Shown one piece after another: positions 1 through 7,933 of a stretch of 64,000 nt of DNA (position 1 is its first letter; the number at the start of each line of letters is the position of its first letter). Source of the stretch: Streptomyces seoulensis. GTDB lineage: Bacteria; Actinomycetota; Actinomycetes; Streptomycetales; Streptomycetaceae. The stretch is taken from the NCBI GenBank assembly GCA_013364255.1, contig CP054936.1, forward strand, positions 3,130,853 to 3,194,852, in the 5' to 3' direction. Below the pieces are notes generated by a model. It ran no database searches. It was not told the DNA's origin and saw only the letters and a program-made list of their open reading frames with translations. The position numbers and the translations under genes are program-made.

Positions 1-1
1 G

Positions 2-181
2 TCCCCGACTCCGGCCCCCGCACCCGCCCCTGCTCCCGCCTCAGTCCTGACTCCGACCCCCGGCTCCACCCCGGCTCCGGCTCCCGCCTCCACCCTGACT
101 CCGGCCCCGGCCTCCGCCTCGAATCCAGCCCAGGCGACGACGCCTGCCACCAGCGCCACGCCCACGCCGGAACCCCACTGA
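2..181 (+). CDS. C-terminal end of a Pro/Ala/Thr-rich protein (partial)
   Basis: The frame that starts at base 2 is open for 59 codons and ends at TGA 179-181. It encodes a low-complexity tail of Pro, Ala, Thr and Ser with repeated TPAPAPA-like stretches. The gene begins left of the window, so its function cannot be judged. Such tails are common as cell-wall-spanning or linker segments of secreted or membrane-anchored actinobacterial proteins, but that is inference. An opposite-strand frame over 41-391 is also open; I prefer this one because it reads as a coherent Pro/Ala tail ending just before an inverted repeat and converges with the next gene. Confidence 0.45.
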   Translation, partial: SPTPAPAPAPAPASVLTPTPGSTPAPAPASTLTPAPASASNPAQATTPATSATPTPEPH

Positions 182-289
182 CGCGCGGCACCGCCGATAC
201 ACCCACACCGCGGACGCGCCCGCACCGCCGAACCGACGTCGGCGCCGGCCGGCATCCATCGCCCGGCGAGGTCTCCACGAAACCCCGGC

Positions 290-313
290 GGGGGTGCCCC
301 CCGGAGCACCCCC
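290..313. terminator. Possible bidirectional terminator hairpin
   Basis: A perfect 8-bp inverted repeat, GGGGGTGC at 290-297 and GCACCCCC at 306-313 with an 8-nt loop, lies between the convergent ends at 181 and 436. There is no T-run. The rest of 182-435 shows no gene. Confidence 0.35.
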
Positions 314-435
314 CGGCTCACACCGAGCCGACGGGCGGTGCTCCGGGTTCACCCCCGCACGCCGAGCGCCCCCGCCCCAACGGTCCATCACCCCACTCGA
401 CCGAAGCGCGTCGCGCCCCGGGCCACCGACGCGCT

Positions 436-1971
436 CTACTCCCTCCGGCCGCTCCGCGCCTTGAACGCGGCCTTGCGCGCCTCCTTGGCGATGCGCTTGT
501 CGGGGTGCAGGCGGCCCATCGCCTCCAGTACGTCCGCCGTCTGCGGGTGGTCCACCCGCCAGGCCGCCGCGAAGAAGCCGCCGTGCTGCTCGGCGAGGCC
601 CTGGACGAGCGCGTGCAGTTCGGCGGAGTCACCCTCGGCGGCCAGTTGCGCGGCGACCGTGTCGATGGTGAGCCAGAAGATCATGTCCTGGGACGGCGGC
701 GGCACGTCGGCCAGTGCGCGCTCGGTCAGCCAGACCCGGGCCAGGCCGCCCAGCTCACGGTCGTCGAGCACCTCGCGCAGCGCGGGTTCGGCGGCGGCGC
801 CCACCAGCGACAGCGCCTGCTGGCAGCGCAGCCGCCGCAGCGGCGCCCCGGCGTCCGTGCCGCGCGCGGCGGCGAGCAGTTCGCCGGCCGCGGCCAGCGG
901 CTCGCGGCGGGCCAGCCACAGCTCGGTCTCGGCGTGCGCGGCCGCGGGCGGGAAGGCGGCGGTGCCGTCGAGCAGCGCGTCCGCGCCCTTGTCGGCGAGG
1001 TCGCCGACCGCCGGGGCCTCGTGCCCGGCGTCCAGCAGCCGGGCACGGATGCCGTACAGCCCGAGCGGGGTGAGCCGTACCATGCCGTAGCGGCTGACGT
1101 CCGTCTCGTCGACCGGGGCCGACGCCTCGTCGCCCGCTCCCCCGGCCGCGTCGGCGCTCCCGGCGCCGTCAGCGCCCTCGCCGTCCTCGGCGCCGTCGAG
1201 CAGCGCCTCGTCCACCGGCCGGTACTCGACCAGCCCCACCGGCTCCAGCAGCCGGAACTGGTCGTCCAGCCGCATCATCGCGTCGGAGACCTGCTGCAGT
1301 ATGTCGTTGGTGGGCTCGCCCATGTCGCTGGGGACGATCATGGAGGCGGCGAGCGCGGGCAGCGGCACCGGGCCGCCGGGCGCGTCCTCGCCCACGGTGA
1401 GCAGGTAGAGGTTGGTCAGCACCCCGTCCAGGAACTCCGCCTCGGCCTGCGGATCCCACTCCAGCGAGCCGAAGTCGACCGTGCCGCCCTCGTCCATCGC
1501 GTCGATCAGGCCGTCCAGGTCGGGCACGCTCGCGTCCGCCAGCGCCGCGTCCAGCGCGCTCAGCCACACGGTGAGCACGTCGTGGGGCGAACCGCCGGTG
1601 AGCAGGCGCAGTTCCCGGCCGGCCGCCACCGCGCCGGTGTCCTCGCCGTTGTTCTCGTTGTTCTCGTTGTTCTCGTTGTTCTCGTTGTTCTCGTTGTTCT
1701 CGTCGGCGATCTCGACCAGTCCGGTGTCGACGGCCGCGCGCCACGCCTCGCTCGCCTCGGCCGCCGCGTCGTCGCCGGTCAGGCCCAGCACCTCGGCCGC
1801 CGCGGGCAGTTGCTCCTCCACCAGCGCACCGGCGGCGTCGATCCGGGTCGCGGGCCCGGCCCAGCGGGCGAGCCGGGCGGCGCGCGCGAGCAGCGGGGTG
1901 GCGAGGGCGTCCCGGGCCAGCTCCGGTTCGGAAGCGAGCCGCACCGGCGGGAGCGGGGACCTGTCTGACAT
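436..1971 (-). CDS. Hypothetical protein with (Glu-Asn-Asn)6 repeat
   Basis: A 511-residue cytoplasmic-looking protein with no signal peptide or clear membrane segment. It is rich in Ala, Leu, Glu and Asp and predicted largely helical. Residues 91-108 are six perfect Glu-Asn-Asn units encoded by a 9-bp tandem repeat (1648-1701), set in an acidic linker between an N-terminal helical part and a long C-terminal part. The C-terminus is Lys/Arg-rich and its last 30 residues look like a basic helix. The start is ATG at 1971; the sequence is Met-Ser-Asp-Arg. I do not recognise the family. The gene is divergent from the secreted nuclease and shares its 333-bp upstream region. Confidence 0.75.
   Translation of the reverse strand: MSDRSPLPPVRLASEPELARDALATPLLARAARLARWAGPATRIDAAGALVEEQLPAAAEVLGLTGDDAAAEASEAWRAAVDTGLVEIADENNENNENNENNENNENNGEDTGAVAAGRELRLLTGGSPHDVLTVWLSALDAALADASVPDLDGLIDAMDEGGTVDFGSLEWDPQAEAEFLDGVLTNLYLLTVGEDAPGGPVPLPALAASMIVPSDMGEPTNDILQQVSDAMMRLDDQFRLLEPVGLVEYRPVDEALLDGAEDGEGADGAGSADAAGGAGDEASAPVDETDVSRYGMVRLTPLGLYGIRARLLDAGHEAPAVGDLADKGADALLDGTAAFPPAAAHAETELWLARREPLAAAGELLAAARGTDAGAPLRRLRCQQALSLVGAAAEPALREVLDDRELGGLARVWLTERALADVPPPSQDMIFWLTIDTVAAQLAAEGDSAELHALVQGLAEQHGGFFAAAWRVDHPQTADVLEAMGRLHPDKRIAKEARKAAFKARSGRRE
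1648..1701 (-). repeat. 9-bp in-frame tandem repeat, 6 copies
   Basis: Six exact copies of GTTGTTCTC (plus strand) encode (Glu-Asn-Asn)6 on the minus strand. The AT content is unusual for this genome. Perfect identity suggests recent slippage expansion, and copy number should vary among strains. Confidence 0.95.
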
Positions 1972-2151
1972 CGGCTGGTTCTCCTAGCGGACCTGGGGGC
2001 CTGGCGGGCAGGGGTGCCGGCGGGCCCGGAAAGCCTTGACGACTCAGCCGCTCAGCCTAGACGGATTTCCACCCATGCCGCCCGGTTCATCTCTCCGCCG
2101 GGTTCCGTACATGGCCGAAACCTTGACAACTGCCCTGGCCGGGCAGGAGAT

Positions 2152-2209
2152 TGACGCGCGTAGAAGTCGGTGTCCGGCTGTGCACCGCACCCGTCTTCTA
2201 CGCGCGTCA
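2152..2209. repeat. 15-bp perfect inverted repeat with 28-nt spacer
   Basis: TGACGCGCGTAGAAG at 2152-2166 is exactly inverted at 2195-2209. It lies in the divergent gap between the 511-residue protein gene and the nuclease gene, and its right arm runs into the first 11-bp PhoP-like unit. It could be an operator pair or an RNA stem. No known motif is recognised. Confidence 0.85.
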
Positions 2210-2269
2210 CCACAGCGCCACACCTGTTCCACCCCCGTACCACCTCAGTTTCACCACTGTTCCACCCTC
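2204..2269 (+). promoter_or_regulatory. PHO-box-like array of six 11-bp direct repeats
   Basis: Six contiguous 11-nt units start at 2204, 2215, 2226, 2237, 2248 and 2259. Every unit begins with G. Units 1 and 3-6 have CACC at unit positions 5-8, and the second has CACA. Streptomyces PhoP binds 11-nt direct repeats of the form GTTCACCNNNN, so the period, the leading G(T) and CACC fit, although each unit has one extra base before CACC. The array ends 35 nt before the TTG start of a secreted nuclease, a typical phosphate-scavenging target. The periodicity is seen directly; PhoP control is inferred. Confidence 0.6.
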
Positions 2270-2304
2270 GTCCCGGCGCTTGTCATGTCCCCGGAGGGAT
2301 TTCC

Positions 2305-4128
2305 TTGCCGAGCAAGTCTTCCGCGCGTCTCGCCGCGCTGACCGTCGCCGTCGCCTGTTCCGCGGCGTCCACGATCCTGTTCACCGTGCCCGCGCACGCG
2401 GACTCCGTACGCATCCACGACATCCAGGGCGCCACCCGGACGTCCCCGTACGCCGGCCAGAAGGTCACGGACGTGGCCGGAATCGTCACCGGCGTGCGCG
2501 GCTACGGCTCGTCCAAGGGCTTCTGGATGCAGGACCCGAACCCGGACGCCGACCCGGCCACCAGCGAGGGCGTCTTCGTCTTCACCAGCTCCGCCCCGAA
2601 GGTCGCCGTGGGCGACTCGGTGACGGTGACCGGCACGGTCTCGGAGTACGTGCCCGGCGGCGCCTCCAGCGGCAACCAGTCCGTCACGGAGATCACCAAG
2701 CCGGTCGTCACCGTCGTCTCCAGCGGCAACGCGGTGCCCGCCCCGGTCGTGATCAACGCCCGTTCGGTCCCGGCCGCCTACACCCCGGCCGGCGACCCGG
2801 CCGCGAACGGCTCGGTCAACGGCCTGACGCTGCGGCCCGCCACCTACGCCCTCGACTACTACGAGTCGCTGGAGGGCATGAACGTCCAGGTCGCCGACAC
2901 CCGCGTGGTCACCGGCACCGACCCGTACAGCGAGCTGTGGGTCACGGTGAAGCCGAACGAGCACAAGAGCCGCCGCGGCGGCACGGTGTACGGCTCCTAC
3001 GACGCCCAGAACACCGGCCGGCTGCAGATCCAGTCGCTCGGCGCCACCGCCGACTTCCCCGTCGCCGACGTCGGCGACACCCTCGCCGGCGCCACCGTCG
3101 GCCCGCTGGACTACAACCAGTTCGGCGGCTACACGCTCGTCGCCGCCCAGCTCGGCACGCTCAAGAGCGGCGGCCTCCAGCGCGAGACGACCGCCAAGCA
3201 GTCCCGCGGCGAACTGGCGGTGGCCACGTACAACGTCGAGAACCTCGACCCCTCCGACGCGACCTTCGACGCCCACGCCTCGGCGATCGTGCACAACCTC
3301 AACTCGCCCGACATCGTGTCCCTGGAGGAGATCCAGGACGACAACGGCGCCACCGACGACGGCACGGTCGGCGCGAGCCGGACCGTGGGCAAGCTGATCG
3401 ACGCGATCGTGGCGGCCGGCGGCCCCCGGTACGAGTGGCGCTCCATCGACCCGGTCAACGACCAGGACGGCGGCGAGCCCGGCGGCAACATCCGCCAGGT
3501 GTTCCTGTTCAACCCGGCGCGGGTCTCCTTCACCGACCGCCCGGGCGGCGACTCCACCACCGCCGTCGGCGTGACCAAGGTGCACGGCAAGGCCGCCCTG
3601 ACCGCCTCCCCGGGCCGCGTGGACCCGGCGAGCGACGCGTGGAAGTCCAGCCGCAAGCCGCTGGCCGGCGAGTTCGTCTTCCGCGGCCGCACGGTCTTCG
3701 TGATCGCCAACCACTTCGCCTCCAAGGGCGGCGACCAGGGGCTGACCGCGCAGTACCAGCCGCCGGCGCGCAGCTCCGAGGTGCAGCGCCACCTCCAGGC
3801 GACCGAGGTGAACTCCTTCGTCAAGGACATCCTGAAGGTCCAGAAGAACGCCGACGTCATCACGCTCGGCGACATGAACGACTTCGAGTTCTCCGACACC
3901 GCGAAGATTCTCGAAGGCCACGGCGAACTGTGGTCGGCGATCAAGTCGCTGCCCCGCAACGAGCGTTACACCTACGACTACCAGGGCAACCAGCAGGTCC
4001 TGGACCAGATCCTGATCAGCCCGTCGATCCGGCGCGGCGACTTCGCGTACGACAGCGTGCACATCAACTCGGAGTTCCACGACCAGATCAGCGACCACGA
4101 CCCGCAGGTGCTGCGGTTCCGTCCGTAA
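2305..4128 (+). CDS. Secreted endonuclease/exonuclease/phosphatase-fold nuclease
   Basis: A 607-residue extracellular nuclease. The TTG start at 2305 is chosen because GGAGG (2293-2297) sits 7 nt upstream and a clean signal peptide follows: Lys/Arg, a hydrophobic core and AHA cleavage near residue 32. In-frame upstream codons encode an implausible Pro/His-rich extension. Residues of about 35-150 resemble the OB-fold domain of YhcR/ExeM-type nucleases. From about residue 300 there is an EEP catalytic domain with the motifs ATYNVENL, LEEIQDDNG, VIANHFASKGGD, TLGDMNDFE and a final SDHDPQ (the catalytic Asp-His). Family knowledge predicts metal-dependent hydrolysis of extracellular DNA or RNA. 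The upstream 11-bp repeat array suggests induction on phosphate starvation. Transcription ends at a strong hairpin. Confidence 0.9.
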   Translation: MPSKSSARLAALTVAVACSAASTILFTVPAHADSVRIHDIQGATRTSPYAGQKVTDVAGIVTGVRGYGSSKGFWMQDPNPDADPATSEGVFVFTSSAPKVAVGDSVTVTGTVSEYVPGGASSGNQSVTEITKPVVTVVSSGNAVPAPVVINARSVPAAYTPAGDPAANGSVNGLTLRPATYALDYYESLEGMNVQVADTRVVTGTDPYSELWVTVKPNEHKSRRGGTVYGSYDAQNTGRLQIQSLGATADFPVADVGDTLAGATVGPLDYNQFGGYTLVAAQLGTLKSGGLQRETTAKQSRGELAVATYNVENLDPSDATFDAHASAIVHNLNSPDIVSLEEIQDDNGATDDGTVGASRTVGKLIDAIVAAGGPRYEWRSIDPVNDQDGGEPGGNIRQVFLFNPARVSFTDRPGGDSTTAVGVTKVHGKAALTASPGRVDPASDAWKSSRKPLAGEFVFRGRTVFVIANHFASKGGDQGLTAQYQPPARSSEVQRHLQATEVNSFVKDILKVQKNADVITLGDMNDFEFSDTAKILEGHGELWSAIKSLPRNERYTYDYQGNQQVLDQILISPSIRRGDFAYDSVHINSEFHDQISDHDPQVLRFRP

Positions 4129-4147
4129 CCGGGCCGCGGCGCGACGA

Positions 4148-4184
4148 GAGGCCGCCCCCACCCGTCCTGGGTGGGGGCGGCCTC
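4148..4184. terminator. Strong GC-rich terminator hairpin
   Basis: A 16-bp perfect inverted repeat (4148-4163 with 4169-4184) with a 5-nt loop begins 20 nt after the nuclease stop. It lies between convergent genes and can serve both strands. Confidence 0.85.
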
Positions 4185-4219
4185 CCGCTTCCGCCTCCCG
4201 CTTCCGCCTCCCGCTTGAG
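4181..4219. repeat. 13-bp tandem repeat, 3 copies
   Basis: CCTCCCGCTTCCG occurs at 4181-4193 and 4194-4206, with a third copy (last bases diverged) at 4207-4219. The repeat directly abuts the terminator stem, as if its 3' edge had been duplicated. Confidence 0.85.
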
Positions 4220-4240
4220 CGTCCCGCGCCGCCGCCCGTG

Positions 4241-4723
4241 TCAGCGGCAGCCGCCGCGCCGGCGGGCCAGCAGCCCGGCCACCAGCGCCGCGGCGCCGAC
4301 GGCGCCCACGATCATCAACTCGCGCGGGTGGCGCCGGCAGGTCTCGACCGCGCCGGACATCGGCCGCCGGACCGAGTCGCCGGCCGTGTGCCCGGCCCGC
4401 TGCGCCGTCAGCTGCGCCCGGTGTCCCGCCTCGGTGGTCCGCTCCTGGACCCGGTGCCCGGCCCGCGCCGTCTTCTCCTGGACCCGGTGTCCGGCGTGCG
4501 CGGCACTGCTGCGCAGCTGGACCGTGAGCGCGCCGGCCTTGTCCCGCAGATCGGCCGCGCGGGCCTTGGCCCGGCCCTTCACGTCGGCCTTGGCGGCCAG
4601 TTCCTCGACGGTGTCGCCGAGTTGGCTCCGGGTCTGCTCGATCTGCTGCCGCAGTTCGTCGGGGCCCTTCGCGCCGACGGCCTCCGTCGATCCGCCGCCC
4701 GCCCCCTGCGTCCTGTCCGTCAT
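4241..4723 (-). CDS. DUF3618 membrane-anchored protein
   Basis: 160 residues. The N-terminal third has the DUF3618 signature (DELRQQIEQTRSQLGDTVEE, about residues 22-41), an amphipathic helical segment. Then come repeated Ala/Gly-His-Arg-Val-Gln heptad-like stretches, a single C-terminal membrane helix (about 133-153) and a Cys-Arg end. The ATG at 4723 overlaps the stop of the upstream holin-like gene by 4 bases, so the two are translationally coupled. DUF3618 proteins usually sit beside a holin-like membrane protein in actinobacteria and are thought to act in envelope stress; the molecular role is unknown. Confidence 0.85.
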   Translation of the reverse strand: MTDRTQGAGGGSTEAVGAKGPDELRQQIEQTRSQLGDTVEELAAKADVKGRAKARAADLRDKAGALTVQLRSSAAHAGHRVQEKTARAGHRVQERTTEAGHRAQLTAQRAGHTAGDSVRRPMSGAVETCRRHPRELMIVGAVGAAALVAGLLARRRGGCR

Positions 4724-5181
4724 CGGTGGTGTGCCCTTTCCTTGATCTCCTCGACGTCCGCCTTGACGCTGCCGATCGCCTGCTGCGGCGTGGGCGGCCC
4801 GGCCCGGTGCAGCTGGGCACGGCCGGTCAGCGCCAGCACGCCCGCGATCGCGAACAACACGCCCGTCACGATGAGCGCCGCGGCCCACACGGGCAGCACC
4901 AGGGAGAGCGCGGCGACGCCCGTACCGGCGAGCGCGAACAGCCCGACGTAGCCGACGGCGCCCGCGGCGCCCAGCAGGCCGCCGCCCCGGCCCATGCTGC
5001 GGCCCTTGGCGGTCAGCTCCTCCTTGGCGAGGGCGGCTTCCTGCCGGATCAGCAGGGAGATCTGTTCGGTTGCCTGGTGGACGAGTTCGCCCACCGAGTG
5101 ATCGCCCGCCGGGCGGTCGCCCGCCAAGGGGCGCTCCTCGCGTACCGGCCTGGCAGGCCTGGCGTCGATGGTCCCGGTCAC
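4720..5181 (-). CDS. Holin-like (phage holin superfamily / DUF1469) membrane protein
   Basis: 153 residues. A charged N-terminus is followed by the characteristic segment ELVHQATEQISLLIRQEAAL, then two adjacent membrane helices (about residues 70-120) and a soluble tail. The GTG at 5181 is chosen because GAGGAGG lies 9 nt upstream; the longer frame is Arg-rich without a family match. This family is not a lytic holin in actinobacterial chromosomes. It is found with DUF3618 genes in an envelope-associated operon, as here (4-base overlap). Confidence 0.85.
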   Translation of the reverse strand: MTGTIDARPARPVREERPLAGDRPAGDHSVGELVHQATEQISLLIRQEAALAKEELTAKGRSMGRGGGLLGAAGAVGYVGLFALAGTGVAALSLVLPVWAAALIVTGVLFAIAGVLALTGRAQLHRAGPPTPQQAIGSVKADVEEIKERAHHR

Positions 5182-5237
5182 GGTGTCCCGCCTCCTCTCG
5201 GTTCGGAACACCCGGGTACCCCGCCACGCCTGCGCTA

Positions 5238-5954
5238 CTACCCTCGGCTGCCCGGGGCCCCGCCGCCCTCGCCGAGGCGGGCCAGCTGGCTCTGGAACCA
5301 GTCGAGCCGCGCCTGCAACAGGGCCGCCTCCGCGACCAGTTCGGGCACTCCGAACTCGTCGGGCAGCGCGGCCGCCGCCGCACCCGTGCCGGGCGGACGC
5401 GAGGCGGACCCGGTCGCCGGGACGGCGGACGCGACCCGCAGGCCGTCCCCGGCCAGCCGGGCGAAGGCGGCGAGCGCGACGGACCTGCGACCGCGCAGAC
5501 ACGACCCGCAGGCGGCGGCCAGAGCGAGCCGCCCCGGCCGGCCCCAGCCGGCGTCGGCGAGCGCGACGGCCCGGTCACCGCAGCCGCACGGCCCGACCGT
5601 CGCCGTACGCACCCGCTGCCGCGCGTAGCGGAAGCCGTGCTCGAAGCGGATGTAGGCGCCGAGGACCGTGACCTCCAGCAGCACGGCGTCGCGGTGCTCG
5701 GCCGTGCACAGCATCGCCTCGGCGGCCGCCCGATCGTGCACGCAGTGGAAGCCGCAGTCGCACAGCCGGGCGGGCGGCCGGTGCCGGCGGCCGTAGAGAC
5801 ACGACGCGTCGGCGACGACGCCGTAGGGCAGCGCGCCGCCGAGCGACACCCCGGTGAAACCGGCCCGGACGCCGTCCTGGGACAGCACCGGGTAACCGAT
5901 CTTGTAGCCGGTCGGCGGCTCGGCCGGGCGCTCCGCCGGCAGCCGCAGCCTCAT
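5238..5954 (-). CDS. Hypothetical Cys-rich protein
   Basis: 238 residues of unrecognised family. The N-terminal 150 residues contain clustered cysteines (CLYG..., CDCGFHCVHD, PCGCG, CGSCLRG), suggesting one or two zinc or metal sites. The C-terminal 60 residues form a predicted helix ending in a Gly-rich tail. There is no signal peptide. The ATG at 5954 overlaps the stop of the preceding 47-residue ORF by 4 bases, supporting both starts. Confidence 0.75.
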   Translation of the reverse strand: MRLRLPAERPAEPPTGYKIGYPVLSQDGVRAGFTGVSLGGALPYGVVADASCLYGRRHRPPARLCDCGFHCVHDRAAAEAMLCTAEHRDAVLLEVTVLGAYIRFEHGFRYARQRVRTATVGPCGCGDRAVALADAGWGRPGRLALAAACGSCLRGRRSVALAAFARLAGDGLRVASAVPATGSASRPPGTGAAAAALPDEFGVPELVAEAALLQARLDWFQSQLARLGEGGGAPGSRG

Positions 5955-6094
5955 CGGCCGACCGGCACCTCTTCGGCCACGACGACCGGCGGCTGCTCCT
6001 GCCGAATCTCCCCAGGACGCTCCGGCTCCTCCTCGCCCCGCACCTGCTCCCGCTCCTCCGCCACTCCGGTGGCCAGTGCCTTGCCGAGCTTCAT
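5951..6094 (-). CDS. Small hypothetical protein (47 aa)
   Basis: A short protein with a basic N-terminus (MKLGKALATG) and a strongly acidic, Glu/Pro-rich remainder. GGGAGG lies 5 nt before the ATG at 6094, and the stop overlaps the start of the Cys-rich gene by 4 bases. The in-frame extension to 6217 lacks a ribosome site and is compositionally different. Function unknown; probably co-expressed with the Cys-rich protein. Confidence 0.6.
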   Translation of the reverse strand: MKLGKALATGVAEEREQVRGEEEPERPGEIRQEQPPVVVAEEVPVGR

Positions 6095-6251
6095 GACGCC
6101 TCCCATGAGCTGCCCGTCAACGGACCTCACCCCCATGGTGACCCAGAACAACCCTTTTGGACACACCACACCGCTCCCGAGCCCCGCCCCCGAACACGAC
6201 AGAGCGCCCTTCCCCACCCGGGAAAGGACGCCGGTGCCGTGCCCGCGGGGA

Positions 6252-7238
6252 TCAGTTGTGGCTGTGCAGGACCTCGTTCAGGCCGCCCCAGACCGCGTTG
6301 TTCGGGCGGGCCTCGACCGCGCCGGTGACCGAGTTGCGGCGGAAGAGGATGTGGGAGGCGCCGGAGAGGTCGCGGGCCTTGACGATCTCTCCGTCGGGCA
6401 TGGTCACGCGGGTGCCCGCGGTGACGTAGAGGCCGGCCTCGACCACGCACTCGTCGCCGAGCGCGATGCCGACGCCCGCCTCGGCGCCGACCAGGCAGCG
6501 CTCGCCGAGGGAGATGATGACGTTGCCGCCGCCGGAGAGCGTGCCCATCGTGGAGGCGCCGCCGCCGATGTCCGAGCCGTCGCCGACCACGACGCCCGCG
6601 GAGATGCGGCCCTCGACCATGGAGGTGCCGAGGGTGCCCGCGTTGAAGTTGACGAAGCCCTCGTGCATCACGGTGGTGCCCTCGGCGAGGTGCGCGCCGA
6701 GCCGGACCCGGTCCGCGTCGGCGATGCGGACGCCCTTGGGGGCCACGTAGTCCGTCATGCGCGGGAACTTGTCGATCGAGGTGACCTGGAGGTGCAGGCC
6801 CTCGGCGCGGGCGTTCAGGCGCACCTTCTCGACGTCGTCCACGGCGACCGGGCCCAGCGAGGTCCAGGCGACGTTGGCGAGGTGGCCGAAGATGCCGTCC
6901 AGGTTCTGGCCGTGCGGCTTGACCAGCCGGTGGGAGAGCAGGTGCAGGCGCAGGTACACGTCGTGCGCGTCGATCGGCTTCTCGTCCAGCGAGGCGATGA
7001 CCGTACGGACCGCGACCACCTCGACGCCCCGGCGGTGGTCCGGGCCGGTCGCCGCGGTCGCGCCGCCGCCCAGCAGTTCGGCGGCCCGCTCGGCGGAGAG
7101 CCGCTCGGTGCCGGCCGGGCCGGGCTCGTCCGTCAGCTCGGGCGCGGGGAACCAGGTGTCGAGGACGGTGCCGTCGGCGGCGATCGTGGCGAGGCCGGCG
7201 GCCACGGCGCCGGTGGTGCGGGAAGCAGTGTCGGTCAT
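6252..7238 (-). CDS. dapD: 2,3,4,5-tetrahydropyridine-2,6-dicarboxylate N-succinyltransferase
   Basis: 328 residues, the length of the actinobacterial DapD type. It succinylates tetrahydrodipicolinate in the lysine/meso-diaminopimelate pathway, supplying cell-wall precursor. The N-terminal domain is followed by a left-handed beta-helix built of hexapeptide repeats (about residues 160-275; for example [20 protein letters not shown]), where succinyl-CoA binds. The start is ATG at 7238 after a GGTTTTCCCC leader. It appears to be monocistronic: the next same-strand gene upstream is 235 bp away across a repeat-containing gap. Confidence 0.95.
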   Translation of the reverse strand: MTDTASRTTGAVAAGLATIAADGTVLDTWFPAPELTDEPGPAGTERLSAERAAELLGGGATAATGPDHRRGVEVVAVRTVIASLDEKPIDAHDVYLRLHLLSHRLVKPHGQNLDGIFGHLANVAWTSLGPVAVDDVEKVRLNARAEGLHLQVTSIDKFPRMTDYVAPKGVRIADADRVRLGAHLAEGTTVMHEGFVNFNAGTLGTSMVEGRISAGVVVGDGSDIGGGASTMGTLSGGGNVIISLGERCLVGAEAGVGIALGDECVVEAGLYVTAGTRVTMPDGEIVKARDLSGASHILFRRNSVTGAVEARPNNAVWGGLNEVLHSHN

Positions 7239-7344
7239 GGGGAAAACCTAACGTGGGGCGGGGTGCGGGAGCGAACCCTGTCTCATGTGCCGGGCGCGGG
7301 TTCGGGGGATCACCCGAGCCGCCGCCTCCGGCGCGCACCCCTCG

Positions 7345-7392
7345 TCGTACGAACCGCCCTTCGTACGGACCGCCCTTCGTACGAACCGCCCG
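7345..7392. repeat. 16-bp tandem repeat, 3 copies
   Basis: TCGTACGAACCGCCCT (7345-7360), then copies with one change each at 7361-7376 and 7377-7392. Each contains the palindrome CGTACG. They lie about 110-155 bp upstream of dapD. A similar CGTACGAA tandem occurs at 40285-40326. Confidence 0.85.
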
Positions 7393-7473
7393 CCGGCGGG
7401 CGTCCGGGGCGCTCCGGCCCTGGCCCGCGGCGATCACCCGGCACGGGCCCGTACCGGACCGGCGCGGCGGCCC

Positions 7474-7797
7474 TCAGTGCGTCGCCCCGCCGAGGTTCAG
7501 CACCACCACTCCCCCGATGATCAGCAGGATCCCGCCCACCTTGGTCAGGGTCAGCTGCTCCCCGAACAGCAGCAGCCCGAGCACGGCGATGGCCGCGGTG
7601 CCCACTCCGGACCAGATCGCGTACGCGGTGCCGATCTGCACGGACTTCAGGGTCTGGGCGAGCAGCACGAAGGAGACCAGGTACCCGAGCGCCGTCAGCA
7701 GCGAGGGCCACAGCCTGCTGAACCCCTCGCTGTACTTCAGCGCCGTCGTGGCGACGACCTCGGCGGCGATGGCCCCGGCGAGCATCACGTATCCCAT
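7474..7797 (-). CDS. SMR-family multidrug efflux protein (EmrE-like)
   Basis: 107 residues with four membrane helices and the family hallmark Glu at residue 13 (equivalent to EmrE Glu14, the proton/drug site). Other motifs are the segment TLKSVQIGTAYAIWSGVGT and a C-terminal LNLGG. SMR proteins work as dimers exporting cationic compounds in exchange for protons. The ATG at 7797 is chosen because it gives the standard family length; in-frame upstream codons add an Arg-rich leader. It follows the suf operon on the same strand but is separated by a strong terminator. Confidence 0.9.
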   Translation of the reverse strand: MGYVMLAGAIAAEVVATTALKYSEGFSRLWPSLLTALGYLVSFVLLAQTLKSVQIGTAYAIWSGVGTAAIAVLGLLLFGEQLTLTKVGGILLIIGGVVVLNLGGATH

Positions 7798-7862
7798 GCC
7801 GGGCAGCGTAGTGAGCGATGCGTACGCGCGTACGGATCGGCTTCGGCTCGGGGCGCGGAGAG

Positions 7863-7914
7863 CCGATGAGGGGAGCGGCAAGGTTCTGGTGGACCTTGCC
7901 GCTCCCCTCATCGG
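7863..7914. terminator. Terminator of the suf operon
   Basis: A 22-bp perfect stem (7863-7884 with 7893-7914) with an 8-nt loop begins 20 bp past the last suf gene. It is the strongest hairpin noticed in the window. Confidence 0.9.
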
Positions 7915-7933
7915 GTGTCGCGGCCGGTGGATC

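Noticed and set aside
505..1968. Plus-strand open frame of 487 codons opposite the 511-residue gene
   Set aside because: It is a GC-bias shadow: Arg/Val/Gly/Gln-rich, no domain, no ribosome site. The minus frame has a sensible start and composition. The same applies to the other very long antisense frames over the suf, sufB/sufC, tkt, uvrA, uvrB and gltD regions.
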